In this document: positions 1 through 6,013 of the stretch, piece by piece
How positions within the stretch are numbered: the first letter of the stretch is position 1
How the letters are laid out: the number at the start of each line of letters is the position of its first letter
Virus record (IMG/VR): IMGVR_UViG_3300028025_001135
Location: 1-29,717 of that record
DNA length: 29,717 bases
Direction: 5' to 3' (one strand)
Source: a virus
The notes under the pieces: generated by a model
The model's database searches: none
What the model was told of the DNA's origin: nothing
The model's input: only the letters and a program-made list of their open reading frames with translations
Made by a program: the position numbers and the translations under genes

Positions 1-1
1 T

Positions 2-30
2 ATTTTACAGCAAAAGGCTGTTCCTGTCAA
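2..30 (-). promoter_or_regulatory. Sigma70-type promoter at left edge
   Basis: On the minus strand a perfect TTGACA (25-30) is followed after 17 nt by TAAAAT (2-7). It lies just past the stop codon of the 379-aa gene, so it should drive the next gene beyond the left edge. The -35 falls inside the loop of a hairpin (14-35). Predicted from sequence only. Confidence 0.65.
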
Positions 31-35
31 GCCCT
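12..35 (-). terminator. Hairpin with short U-run overlapping a promoter
   Basis: On the minus strand AGGGCT (30-35) pairs with AGCCTT (14-19) around a 10-nt loop, with one G-T pair, and the RNA ends in four U, two of them in the stem. It begins at the stop codon of the 379-aa gene. The stem is short, so termination may be partial. RNA starting at the overlapping promoter would lack both arms and escape it. Confidence 0.45.
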
Positions 36-1173
36 ATTTGCTTCTAAGGGTCTTGACTTTGTGTCCAACTAGGGTGTCTGTTGGCTTGCCGTCACGGTAG
101 ATTCTAATGACTGCGGCTGGGTCTTCTGGTGTGCCTGTTACTGAGAAGTCTGAGTTGGGAACATTGTACTTACCATTTCTAATAATTCTAACAATCTTAC
201 CTGTTGCTGTACCCCCAGAAGAATTCCAGGAAACCATGCTACCAACGCCTACAGCCTTTGACAGACTAACTTCGTCTCTAGAATAATCTTTACCAAAATC
301 AGCGAACAAAGCCTTGTCTGCTTCTCTAGTTGCAATGCCACGGCTCCAAGAGAATCCAGCGTCACCGCCCCAAGCGTCCCACATAATTCTACCGTTGCTT
401 GGGTTGCTTGTGTTGTTAAAGTCCTTGCCCTTCTTGTCTACCTCGTGGCGTGAGAAAAATGAGTACATTCTTTTTACTACGCTAAGGGACATTGAGCGTC
501 CTGCTACGATATCTCTGGCTCTACCCCAGCCCACAGGAGTTCCTGCACCAGTGGCTTTGCCTTCTTCTTTCCAACGGATAGCACGAGCAGCAGCAGATTT
601 CATTCCAGCAGTTGGAGTATATCCCTCTGCCTTCTCTACACCATAGTCCATGCCGTATTCCATCTCGTCTTCGTCTTCACTATCCATTGTGTGACCTTCT
701 AAAGTCTCTAGGTATATCGCATCTTGGTACATCATGCCAATGCTGTATGCTGTTGGCTCCCATGTGCCTGGCTCGTCTTCGTCTTCTTCATAAATTCTAA
801 CAGCCATTGCTGGGTTCTCTGGCGGCATCGACTGAATGGCATACTCTGTTCCAGGAACACCGTATACACCACCCTCTGTCATAATGTGTTCTACCATGCC
901 GTGAACCATTCCCTCTGTGGTCATTCCCATTACATAGCAACCCTCCATGATTTCTCCACCCTGCTTGTACATGGCACTGATTGATGTGCCACCACTAGAG
1001 ACAGCACCAGAAGCATCGCTACCGTTGCCACCTTGCAACTTTGGTTTACGAAGTTTAACTTTCTTTCCCCCACGCATGGAGTCTGGTGTTCTTACACCAC
1101 TGTTAGGATAGTTAGGGTTTGGTGTGGACGATGGGTTTGCCCCAGCCACTGATTTAAAAAAGAATTGTTCCAT
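34..1173 (-). CDS. Phage protein with two Tudor-like repeats flanking a conserved core
   Basis: This 379-aa protein has three visible parts. The centre, about residues 185-285, contains AAARAIRWKEEGK, VKRMYSFFSRHEVD and WDAWGGDAGFSWSR, a block I recognise from proteins near the head genes of tailed phages, where it can be fused to or sit beside prohead protease. The last 70 residues resemble the small Tudor/SH3-like hypervirulence-associated domain (VSWNSSGG, GKIVRIIRNGKYNVP, PAAVIRIYRDG, TLVGHK). A diverged second copy seems to occupy about residues 68-145 (GMVEHIM, YGVPGTEYAI, PAMAVRIYEE). The N-terminus is low-complexity and an acidic stretch follows the first repeat. No Shine-Dalgarno precedes the ATG, but an extended -10 lies 6 nt upstream, suggesting leaderless translation. 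The role is unproven; a head-associated or DNA-handling function is a guess from context. Confidence 0.8.
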   Translation of the reverse strand: MEQFFFKSVAGANPSSTPNPNYPNSGVRTPDSMRGGKKVKLRKPKLQGGNGSDASGAVSSGGTSISAMYKQGGEIMEGCYVMGMTTEGMVHGMVEHIMTEGGVYGVPGTEYAIQSMPPENPAMAVRIYEEDEDEPGTWEPTAYSIGMMYQDAIYLETLEGHTMDSEDEDEMEYGMDYGVEKAEGYTPTAGMKSAAARAIRWKEEGKATGAGTPVGWGRARDIVAGRSMSLSVVKRMYSFFSRHEVDKKGKDFNNTSNPSNGRIMWDAWGGDAGFSWSRGIATREADKALFADFGKDYSRDEVSLSKAVGVGSMVSWNSSGGTATGKIVRIIRNGKYNVPNSDFSVTGTPEDPAAVIRIYRDGKPTDTLVGHKVKTLRSK

Positions 1174-1179
1174 TTGATT

Positions 1180-1188
1180 ATTGTACCA
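1180..1188 (-). promoter_or_regulatory. Extended -10 promoter, leaderless type
   Basis: The minus strand reads TGG (1186-1188) followed by TACAAT (1180-1185), with only 6 nt between the hexamer and the ATG at 1173. No -35 is evident 17 nt upstream. RNA would start at or next to the ATG. The same layout recurs at 23904 and 26507. Confidence 0.5.
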
Positions 1189-1232
1189 TATCTATTAAAG
1201 GTAGGCAGTTTTAAATCATACCCAGGATAGTT

Positions 1233-1259
1233 AGACTACTTCTTTGGGGTAGTCTTTTT
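1233..1259 (+). terminator. Plus-strand intrinsic terminator
   Basis: On the plus strand AGACTAC (1233-1239) pairs perfectly with GTAGTCT (1249-1255) across a 9-nt loop and is followed by four more T, giving a five-T run with the last stem base. On the minus strand the hairpin is preceded by A and has no U-run after it. It would therefore stop antisense RNA arriving from the left. It overlaps the 3' end of the holin-like gene, whose Lys-rich C-terminus uses the same bases. Confidence 0.5.
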
Positions 1260-1499
1260 GACTGGAGCCTTCTTAGGCGTAGCCTTTGCAAGTGCTTCCT
1301 TGATGTCCTCTTCCTTTGGAACGATGCCAAAAGCAGCGTCCTTTGGGTTGATGTATCTTAGAGCAACTGGCAAGACAGCAGCGACCAATGACCAGGCTAG
1401 GTCTAGTGGGTCAGTTACTCCTGCTAGGTATAGTGCAGAAGCCGCACCAAGTACGCTTCTTCCATACGATGCTAGTAGTGCCTTAATTTGTGCGTTCAT
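1236..1499 (-). CDS. Small membrane protein, holin candidate
   Basis: This 87-aa protein starts with a short polar segment, then one or two hydrophobic stretches (about residues 14-27 and 33-47, around LGAASALYLAGVTDP and LAWSLVAAVLPVALRYINP). It ends in a Lys/Pro/Ala-rich positively charged tail (PKKAPVKKTTPKK). Small proteins with the pattern GRSVLGA, AGVTDP, NPKDAAFG are common in actinobacteriophages and are sometimes labelled holins or minor structural proteins. A strong ribosome site (AAGGAG) sits 7 nt before the ATG. The holin role is inferred from size and topology; two other small membrane proteins at 6274-6689 are equal candidates. Confidence 0.6.
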   Translation of the reverse strand: MNAQIKALLASYGRSVLGAASALYLAGVTDPLDLAWSLVAAVLPVALRYINPKDAAFGIVPKEEDIKEALAKATPKKAPVKKTTPKK

Positions 1500-1519
1500 T
1501 TTTTTCTCCTTGTTAATGC

Positions 1520-1960
1520 CTAGTTGTTAGGCGTTTGGTTTTCCTTTGGCAATACTTCTTTTAGTTTTTCGTATGCCTTAGAAATTTTTGTTAATACGTT
1601 TGTGTGGGCTGTCTCACCTGATACCATGCCAAATGTTTTTGCCCACTGAAGTTCTGGTGCAATATCCTTATCAAATTCAGATAGGGCTGCTTGCACCTCT
1701 TCGATATACTGGAATGCCCAGTCACGAGATTCTGATACAAACTTCAGGAATCCGTCAGTCTGTTCCAGTTTAGCGTTTTCAATATCCTGATACAGTTCTT
1801 CCACCTTTTTCTGCAAAAGCATTCTATCTGCTAGTTCTTGCATGTATAGGTCAGACAGTGCTTTAAACAATGTCCGAGTCTTAAAGAATCTATAAACAAG
1901 ATAGATAATGATTGTTACTAATACCCCAACAACCACAGAGTCAATCCAAGATGGAATCAT
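1520..1960 (-). CDS. Membrane-anchored helical protein of unknown function
   Basis: This 146-aa protein opens with one clear membrane segment (about residues 9-25, VVVGVLVTIIIYLVYRF) followed by a charged, largely helical region. A coiled coil is likely at about residues 35-65 (Met/Leu/Glu/Lys-rich). The predicted topology is N-terminal anchor with a soluble domain. The start overlaps the end of the 77-aa gene region, with AGGAC 8-9 nt upstream of the ATG. A spanin-like role would fit the shape but not a Gram-positive-type host, so I leave the function open. Confidence 0.6.
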   Translation of the reverse strand: MIPSWIDSVVVGVLVTIIIYLVYRFFKTRTLFKALSDLYMQELADRMLLQKKVEELYQDIENAKLEQTDGFLKFVSESRDWAFQYIEEVQAALSEFDKDIAPELQWAKTFGMVSGETAHTNVLTKISKAYEKLKEVLPKENQTPNN

Positions 1961-1965
1961 TTACA

Positions 1966-2199
1966 TCAGTCCTTCAACGCTTCACGAACAATGTAAACAA
2001 TAGCACCATGCTCTTCCAACACTTTCTTTACATCTTTGATGTATTGAATAGCATCTTCTACTTGGTGGTCAAGAAGACTTTCAATGTCTTCTGGGTCAAT
2101 CTGAACAGTCAGAAAGTCATTGGCATCTAGGATAGTTACACCAAAGTTTTCTGGTGGTGTAAGTGCCTTGAATGCCGTTGCCATTTCAACAGTATACAT
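1966..2199 (-). CDS. Conserved small acidic phage protein, unknown
   Basis: This 77-aa protein begins MYTVEMATAFKALTPPENFG and continues with an acidic alpha/beta sequence (DANDFLTVQIDPEDIES) and a helical C-terminal half ending in VYIVREALKD. No catalytic or metal-binding motif is visible and no membrane segment is present. The start has AAGGAA 6 nt upstream of the ATG. It begins 1 nt after the WhiB-like stop codon, so the two are probably translated from one mRNA. I do not recognise a function. Confidence 0.6.
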   Translation of the reverse strand: MYTVEMATAFKALTPPENFGVTILDANDFLTVQIDPEDIESLLDHQVEDAIQYIKDVKKVLEEHGAIVYIVREALKD

Positions 2200-2200
2200 T

Positions 2201-2491
2201 TTATTCCTTATCTATCGTTAGGTCAGACCAGGTTTTAGCCCAGGCTTCTTTTGTTTTGTGTCTATTGAACTCTCTAGATATTTTTCCATTATCTAGATAC
2301 ACTCCGCCCCACACTCCAACCTGTTTGGTTGATACACCAACTGCAAAGCATTGACGCATTACAGGGCAGGTGGAACAGAACTCGTCCACGTCGCTTCTTA
2401 GTTCGACATCTTCTTCGTACTTGTCAAAGAAAAGATTGGTGTCCCAGCCGTCACACTTGGCAGAATCTCTCCAGTTTTTATCATCGGACAT
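2201..2491 (-). CDS. whiB: WhiB-family transcriptional regulator
   Basis: This 96-aa protein has the full WhiB signature: four cysteines at about C13, C39, C42 and C48 (C-x25-C-x2-C-x5-C) that would hold a 4Fe-4S cluster, then the turn GVWGGV at residues 59-64 and a basic C-terminal segment after it. WhiB proteins are restricted to Actinobacteria and their phages and act with the primary sigma factor at promoters. This copy could therefore redirect host RNA polymerase or interfere with a host WhiB. The ATG lies 11 nt inside the upstream gene, with GGTGAAGAAG as a probable ribosome site. Identification of the family is firm; the targets are unknown. Confidence 0.93.
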   Translation of the reverse strand: MSDDKNWRDSAKCDGWDTNLFFDKYEEDVELRSDVDEFCSTCPVMRQCFAVGVSTKQVGVWGGVYLDNGKISREFNRHKTKEAWAKTWSDLTIDKE

Positions 2492-2702
2492 TCTTCTTCA
2501 CCAATTTAGTTGGGATGTCCCAACCGCTTTCGCTAACGTCAAACCGATTGACTGTGTGCCACTCGTGCTTGATAAACTGGGCATTAGGCTGCATCCATGC
2601 TGTTGGCGACTTCTTCGCCTCTAGCACAGTCCAACCGTCCCACGACAAAGACTCATTGTTATCTACAATGGTCTCCATTTCTTCTAGTGATTTAATTAAC
2701 AT
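2481..2702 (-). CDS. Small phage protein, unknown
   Basis: I place the start at the ATG at 2702 rather than at 2735, because AGAGAGGTG lies at normal spacing before it; this gives 73 aa beginning MLIKSLEEMETIVDNN. The protein is Trp-rich (WDGWTVLE, AWMQP, HEWHTV, GWDIP), with a final basic KLVKKNVR. The composition suggests a compact domain of beta strands, but no family is clear to me. It ends inside the WhiB-like gene, consistent with translational coupling to it. Confidence 0.55.
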   Translation of the reverse strand: MLIKSLEEMETIVDNNESLSWDGWTVLEAKKSPTAWMQPNAQFIKHEWHTVNRFDVSESGWDIPTKLVKKNVR

Positions 2703-2715
2703 AATCACCTCTCTC

Positions 2716-3066
2716 TTAGTAGCGATAAACGCCAACTTCGATGCTCTTCGCTTCCGCTATGGAAACAAGGTCTGATAACGATTCTTTAGGCTTGCTAAAG
2801 AATAGAAAATAATTAATAGAATTAATATTGTCACGAATCCACGAAGGCGGAACTTTGACTAACTTAATCCTGACACCGTGTGCCTTCAGGCTACGCTCAG
2901 ATATGTTTGCAAACTCTAACGCAAATTGGTTAATGTTAACAGGACCAGCAGACATGATAGTAAACTCCTTATCATCTTCTGGTCTGTCACGCAAAGCGTT
3001 CCCAATACCACGCAAGAATACTGCGTAGTCAGTGAAACCTTTAGTTCCCTGAATCCCTACTATCAT
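2716..3066 (-). CDS. Conserved phage protein with Rossmann-like start, possibly SLOG-like
   Basis: This 116-aa protein starts with MIVGIQGTKGFTDYAVFLRG, continues with FTIMSAGPVNINQFALEFAN and NISERSLKAHGVRIKLVKV, and ends in EAKSIEVGVYRY. The beta strand, glycine turn and helix, then a second strand with SAGP, resemble Rossmann-like SLOG/DUF2493 proteins that bind nucleotides, but I cannot confirm this. Similar small proteins are familiar from several unrelated phages. It overlaps the 137-aa gene by 26 nt, with GGAAGGA about 7 nt before the ATG. Confidence 0.6.
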   Translation of the reverse strand: MIVGIQGTKGFTDYAVFLRGIGNALRDRPEDDKEFTIMSAGPVNINQFALEFANISERSLKAHGVRIKLVKVPPSWIRDNINSINYFLFFSKPKESLSDLVSIAEAKSIEVGVYRY

Positions 3067-3454
3067 TCGATAGTCCTTCCGTTAATCGTTCGACAACAAA
3101 TATCATCTTGTCTAATTCTACCTTATCAATGGTCGTCATGTCAACTGTTTTCTTATTTTCTTGGTCAACTCTACCATTTTCAAATTTTGCTGTATAAACT
3201 CTATTGTCTTCAATCCAGTATGCGTCTTCACCAACAAAGAATATGCGAGTGTATTGAGACTGATTGTGCTTTGCTGACTGAGACACTACTGGCTTAATCT
3301 CTGGCATAGGAATAAAATCCGCAACCAATTCGTACTGACGACTCTGACTAAAGTTTGTTTTAACAGACTTCATGCTGTTCTTAGGATGATTAACTAGTTT
3401 TGCAACAATATACATTGTCACTAGGGTTACTATCGAACCTGCAAAATATTCCAT
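3041..3454 (-). CDS. Conserved membrane-anchored phage protein, unknown
   Basis: This 137-aa protein begins with one hydrophobic segment (about residues 4-21, FAGSIVTLVTMYIVAKLV) and continues with a soluble domain with conserved-looking pieces: QYELVADFIPMPE, YTRIFFVGEDAYWIEDN, VYTAKFENG and DKVELDKMIFVVERLTEG. I recall similar proteins in other phages, but with no assigned role. The ribosome site AGGTGATT is 4-8 nt before the ATG. A promoter candidate with perfect TATAAT lies 16 nt further upstream. Confidence 0.65.
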   Translation of the reverse strand: MEYFAGSIVTLVTMYIVAKLVNHPKNSMKSVKTNFSQSRQYELVADFIPMPEIKPVVSQSAKHNQSQYTRIFFVGEDAYWIEDNRVYTAKFENGRVDQENKKTVDMTTIDKVELDKMIFVVERLTEGLSNDSRDSGN

Positions 3455-3470
3455 TTAATCACCTACGACT

Positions 3471-3499
3471 ATTATACTAGATTGTTGCATCAAAAGCAA
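3471..3499 (-). promoter_or_regulatory. Promoter candidate upstream of the small-gene cluster
   Basis: A perfect TATAAT (3471-3476) lies directly after the glycosyltransferase stop codon. A weak TTGCTT (3494-3499) sits 17 nt upstream within that gene. The spacing to the next start leaves room for a leader of about 10 nt with a Shine-Dalgarno. The poor -35 lowers confidence. Confidence 0.45.
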
Positions 3500-4397
3500 G
3501 CCAGTTTTGCTTTGCTTTGTCCCAGGTAAAGTTGTCGTGGATATCCTGTACCTGCTGTGTATAGTCATATCCATTTTCTTTAATCATCCTAATAGCCTTA
3601 GTTAGTTCTTCAGCATATTGTTCTGGTGTTAGTTCCTTAAACGGAATCATCTTTCCATACCCCAAAGATGTTTCTGGCAATGCTCCAAGGTCTGTGTGGA
3701 CCGTGTAGCATCCAGCAGAGAGTGCCTCCATCTGTGTAAGACAGGAGGTCTCTGGATAGATTGATGGGTAGGCGTGAATGTGTGCGTCTGCAAAAAACTT
3801 GTACAGGGTTTTGCGTGGTGTCTTGCCATAGAAATTTACTCGTGGGTCGTTTACACCATCTAGATTGTATGAGTGTGGTAAGTCTGGGTAGAAGTCGTTA
3901 AAGATATTAAGTTCAAAGTCTTCCTCAATTAACGGAACAGCCTTTAGCAAGACATCCATACCACGTTCGGCAGTAGATGCATGAATAAGTTTAACCTTAT
4001 TAATCTTTTTAAACTTATCTGGGTTTGGGGTAATTGGTTCAATTGCATTTGGAATTACATAAATTTTATCTGCACCAATATTCATCTCTTTTGCAAGAAC
4101 TTTCTTTTCGTATTCAGATACTGCAATGACACGCTCTGTGGCATTTTTAACTAACTTATTGTTTAGCACTCTCTCTACATGCCCCACAAATTGACTAACG
4201 TTATTGTGAAGCCAAAAGATATATCTGCTACCGTCAATCCCGATTGTCTGTAAGTCTGGCAGGTGTCCAGGAATAATTACATTAGTATAGTTATTGATAT
4301 TGGTCATGTGTGGCAAGATGTTTTTAATAAATCCTCTAGCCATTGTTTCTGTACCACCAAAGTAATTTTCATTGTATTTAAAAGTTGGGTGTGCCAT
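3477..4397 (-). CDS. GT4-family glycosyltransferase
   Basis: This 306-aa protein is a GT-B retaining glycosyltransferase of family 4. An N-terminal glycine motif, NYFGGTETMARGF, is at residues 11-23. The strand-helix segment ERVIAVSEYEKKVL, then IYVIPNAIEP (113-122), marks the domain linker. The donor-binding EX7E pattern is at E216 and E224 (YPETSCLTQMEALSAG). The donor is probably a nucleotide sugar. It is short for the family, mainly because the N-terminal domain is reduced. Phage GT4 enzymes may decorate virion proteins, DNA or host wall polymers; nothing here decides which. The ATG overlaps the stop of the DUF7455-type gene by one base, indicating coupling. Confidence 0.88.
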   Translation of the reverse strand: MAHPTFKYNENYFGGTETMARGFIKNILPHMTNINNYTNVIIPGHLPDLQTIGIDGSRYIFWLHNNVSQFVGHVERVLNNKLVKNATERVIAVSEYEKKVLAKEMNIGADKIYVIPNAIEPITPNPDKFKKINKVKLIHASTAERGMDVLLKAVPLIEEDFELNIFNDFYPDLPHSYNLDGVNDPRVNFYGKTPRKTLYKFFADAHIHAYPSIYPETSCLTQMEALSAGCYTVHTDLGALPETSLGYGKMIPFKELTPEQYAEELTKAIRMIKENGYDYTQQVQDIHDNFTWDKAKQNWLAFDATI

Positions 4398-4627
4398 TAG
4401 TCACTACCCTGAAGTCTATTTTCAATAAGTTTATCTCGTTCGTCAATAGTTTCAAAAGCAAACGAAGTTAGTTTTTCTTGGTGTCTATTGTAGTGGTGTC
4501 CACAGAAATCAAGTGAGCCTGTTACTCCTGTTACACGAACGTAGGCTTGTGCTCCACAATAGTCACATCTATCGGTGGCAGTTAGTTGCCATTCTTTTAC
4601 TGGTGTATCTAGAAGTTGCTCTGTCAT
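4397..4627 (-). CDS. DUF7455-type zinc-binding protein
   Basis: This 76-aa protein has a compact zinc-ribbon pattern: CDYCGAQAYVRV near residues 21-32, then a beta turn and DFCGHHYNRHQEKL (about 41-54). The pairing of C-x2-C with C-x2-H-H is typical of small DUF7455 proteins of Actinobacteria, often found beside sigma-factor or WhiB genes. The function is unknown; a nucleic-acid or RNA-polymerase partner would be plausible. It starts in a TAATG overlap with the FmdB-like gene and ends in an overlap with the glycosyltransferase, so all three form one operon. Confidence 0.75.
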   Translation of the reverse strand: MTEQLLDTPVKEWQLTATDRCDYCGAQAYVRVTGVTGSLDFCGHHYNRHQEKLTSFAFETIDERDKLIENRLQGSD

Positions 4628-4803
4628 TACTTATCCGTCCTGTAGAATCCGCTACCCTTGAAAGTTACTGCTCCTACTGAGTATACCTTAGTTAGAGTAA
4701 TTTTGCAAGTCTCGCATTCATATCCAGGGTCAGCGTCATTAACACCTCTAGTGACTACTAGTCTTACGTCACATTCTGGACATTTGTATTCGTATGATGG
4801 CAT
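4627..4803 (-). CDS. FmdB-like zinc-ribbon protein
   Basis: This 58-aa gene is easily missed because of its size. It begins MPSYEYKCPECDV and carries a second pair in YECETCKITLTKVYSVG, giving two C-x2-C knuckles about 19 residues apart. The start MPxYEYxC and the later aromatic GSGFYRTD are the hallmarks of FmdB-type regulatory zinc ribbons, whose precise role is not known. AAGGAG lies 5 nt before the ATG. The stop TAA shares a base with the ATG of the next gene. A terminator-like hairpin lies just upstream, so the mRNA for this gene may depend on read-through or an unseen promoter. Confidence 0.82.
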   Translation of the reverse strand: MPSYEYKCPECDVRLVVTRGVNDADPGYECETCKITLTKVYSVGAVTFKGSGFYRTDK

Positions 4804-4816
4804 TCTATCTCCTTAT

Positions 4817-4858
4817 AAAAATGTGCGTGGTAACCACATACAATGATTACCACGACAC
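4817..4858 (-). terminator. Intrinsic terminator after the endopeptidase gene
   Basis: On the minus strand the arm GTGTCGTGGTAA pairs with TTACCACGCAC, with one bulged base, to form an 11-bp stem (bases 4823-4858). It is followed by a run of five T (4817-4821). It is 9 nt past the M23 gene stop and just upstream of the FmdB-like ribosome site, so it would separate the lysin transcript from the following operon. Confidence 0.75.
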
Positions 4859-4866
4859 ATAATTAG

Positions 4867-5598
4867 TTATTCTGCTTTTGGTGCAGCCTTTGGTGCAACT
4901 GCAACAGGCTTAGTAGCAGGTGCTGGAGTTGGCTTTGCCACTGGCTTAGGTGCAACTGCAGGTTTTGCTGCTGGAGCCTTAGCCTTAACTGGCTTGACAA
5001 CCTTTGCTTCTGCTGGGTTAGCAACAGTTGGAACGTCAGGTAGTGAGTGAGTCGGAGCAACAGTTACTGTCGCATCGTCAGCAGTAGCCTTGTGTGCCTC
5101 TGCCTCAGCCTTTTCAAAAGCAATTACTGCCTTGATGAACGCCATTGGGTCGTAGTAACCCTTGCCTGTATTGAAACCAGCAAGTGGCTGACCCTTGATG
5201 TGACCTGCCCAGATTTCCCAGTGTAGGTGCTTACCAGTTGCGAAACCAGTTGCACCCATCTTACCAACGATTGTGCCAGCAGTAATCTTCTGACCAACCT
5301 TAACCTTGATTGAACCCTTAACCATGTGGAAGTAGGTCCATGTGACCTTCTTGCCCATCACGGTTGACTGAACAATAATTGAGTGACCACCAGATGTTGG
5401 TGAGTCGTTTGGCTTGACTGCAATTACTTTGCCGTCTGCCCATGCTTCTAGGTAGGTGGTTTCTCCACCCTGCCAGATGTCAACACCGTTGTGGTGTTTC
5501 TTTACTTTCTTAATTGGGTGCATTCTCCAACCGAATGGGGAAGTTACCTTCCAGGACTTGCCTGGGATTCCATCTACTGGATATTGTGATTTTGCCAT
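4867..5598 (-). CDS. M23-family peptidoglycan endopeptidase (endolysin)
   Basis: This 243-aa protein has a LytM/M23 zinc metallopeptidase domain in its first 155 residues. Zinc ligands are H36 and D40 (HHNGVDI) and H126 of HLHWE, with H124 and H91 (TYFHM) as catalytic histidines. The motifs SPFGWRMHP and GATGFATGKHLHWEI match the family. The last 70 or so residues are a Lys/Ala/Pro/Val-rich repeat (KPVAKP, PAPATKP), probably disordered and able to cling to cell wall. No signal peptide is seen, so a holin is needed for release unless it is virion-borne. AAGGAG precedes the ATG by 11 nt. It is the best endolysin candidate here. Confidence 0.92.
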   Translation of the reverse strand: MAKSQYPVDGIPGKSWKVTSPFGWRMHPIKKVKKHHNGVDIWQGGETTYLEAWADGKVIAVKPNDSPTSGGHSIIVQSTVMGKKVTWTYFHMVKGSIKVKVGQKITAGTIVGKMGATGFATGKHLHWEIWAGHIKGQPLAGFNTGKGYYDPMAFIKAVIAFEKAEAEAHKATADDATVTVAPTHSLPDVPTVANPAEAKVVKPVKAKAPAAKPAVAPKPVAKPTPAPATKPVAVAPKAAPKAE

Positions 5599-5622
5599 AT
5601 AGCATCATCTCCTTCTAAAATA

Positions 5623-5631
5623 ATTATACCA
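5623..5631 (-). promoter_or_regulatory. Extended -10 promoter for the endopeptidase gene
   Basis: The minus strand has TGG (5629-5631) and TATAAT (5623-5628), 24 nt before the start of the lysin gene. The region 17-18 nt upstream is the acceptor stem of tRNA-Thr and shows no -35. The motif equals those at 8675, 23904 and 26507. Confidence 0.55.
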
Positions 5632-5645
5632 TAAAGCATAATCTG

Positions 5646-5717
5646 AGCCACCTAACAGAATCGAACTGTTGACCTCCATATTACAAGTATGGCACTCTAC
5701 CGCTGAGTTAAGGTGGC
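5646..5717 (-). tRNA. tRNA-Thr (UGU)
   Basis: This 72-nt gene folds into a full cloverleaf: acceptor GCCACCT/AGGTGGC, D stem ACTC/GAGT, anticodon stem CCATA/TATGG with loop CTTGTAA (anticodon UGU), T stem AACAG/CTGTT with loop TTCGATT. The discriminator base is U and the CCA end is not encoded, so the host must add it. Confidence 0.95.
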
Positions 5718-5721
5718 GAAG

Positions 5722-5795
5722 CGATTCCGATGGGACTTGAACCCACGACCTCTACCGTGACAGGGTAGCGTTCTAACCAACTGAACTACGAAATC
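5722..5795 (-). tRNA. tRNA-Asp (GUC)
   Basis: This 74-nt gene has a full cloverleaf: acceptor GATTTCG/CGGAATC (one G-U pair), D stem GTTC/GAAC, anticodon stem CTACC/GGTAG with loop CTGTCAC (anticodon GUC), T stem GTGGG/CCCAT with loop TTCAAGT. The discriminator is G, as in tRNA-Asp. CCA is not encoded. It lies 4 nt upstream of tRNA-Thr. Confidence 0.95.
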
Positions 5796-5896
5796 AAATG
5801 CCCCTTGTCAAAACCCAGATAGGGACAACATCTGTAACAGTTTTTACTAGTATCCTGTTAAAGCCATCTATGCTTTCGCATACCGCTTGGTGTGTG
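5796..5896 (-). other. Structured noncoding spacer between tRNA-Asn and tRNA-Asp
   Basis: These 101 nt hold no reading frame of note and no fourth cloverleaf. On the minus strand there are three successive hairpins: TATGC/GCATA closed by a GAAA tetraloop (about 5867-5880), TAACAG/CTGTTA with a 14-nt loop (about 5834-5859), and TTGTC/GACAA enclosing CC/GG (about 5804-5827). An alternative pairing AGATGG/CTATCT also exists. It may be a small RNA or a processing element of the tRNA transcript. No known RNA family is recognised. Confidence 0.45.
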
Positions 5897-5969
5897 CTGG
5901 GCATCCAGGGCTCGAACCTGGGACATTTCGATTAACAGTCGAACACTCTGCCAACTGAGTTAATGCCCA
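5897..5969 (-). tRNA. tRNA-Asn (GUU)
   Basis: This 73-nt gene has a perfect 7-bp acceptor TGGGCAT/ATGCCCA with discriminator G, D stem ACTC/GAGT, anticodon stem TTCGA/TCGAA with loop CTGTTAA (anticodon GUU), and T stem CCAGG/CCTGG with loop TTCGAGC. CCA is not encoded. It is the first tRNA of the cluster, about 9 nt after the predicted transcription start. Confidence 0.95.
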
Positions 5970-5984
5970 TTACTTTCTTCTTCA

Positions 5985-6013
5985 AGTATACCTGAATCAG
6001 AAAGCGTTGTCAA
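5985..6013 (-). promoter_or_regulatory. Consensus promoter for the tRNA cluster
   Basis: On the minus strand TTGACA (6008-6013) is followed after 17 nt by TATACT (5985-5990), placing the RNA start near 5978, just before tRNA-Asn. The -35 is part of the wider ACTTGACAA motif shared with other promoters here and overlaps one arm of an inverted repeat. Confidence 0.8.

Noticed and set aside
2703-2735. Longer start of the 73-aa gene at 2735
   Set aside because: The ribosome site AGAGAGGTG lies between the two candidate starts and fits the ATG at 2702.
5782-5812. TTGACA on the minus strand at 5804-5809 as a promoter for tRNA-Asp
   Set aside because: The position 17 nt downstream reads TAGTTC inside the tRNA, a poor -10, and the bases belong to a hairpin arm.
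5796-5896. A fourth tRNA in the cluster
   Set aside because: No TTC-type T-loop, no 7-bp acceptor and no anticodon arm of the right form can be found, even with the alternative pairing.
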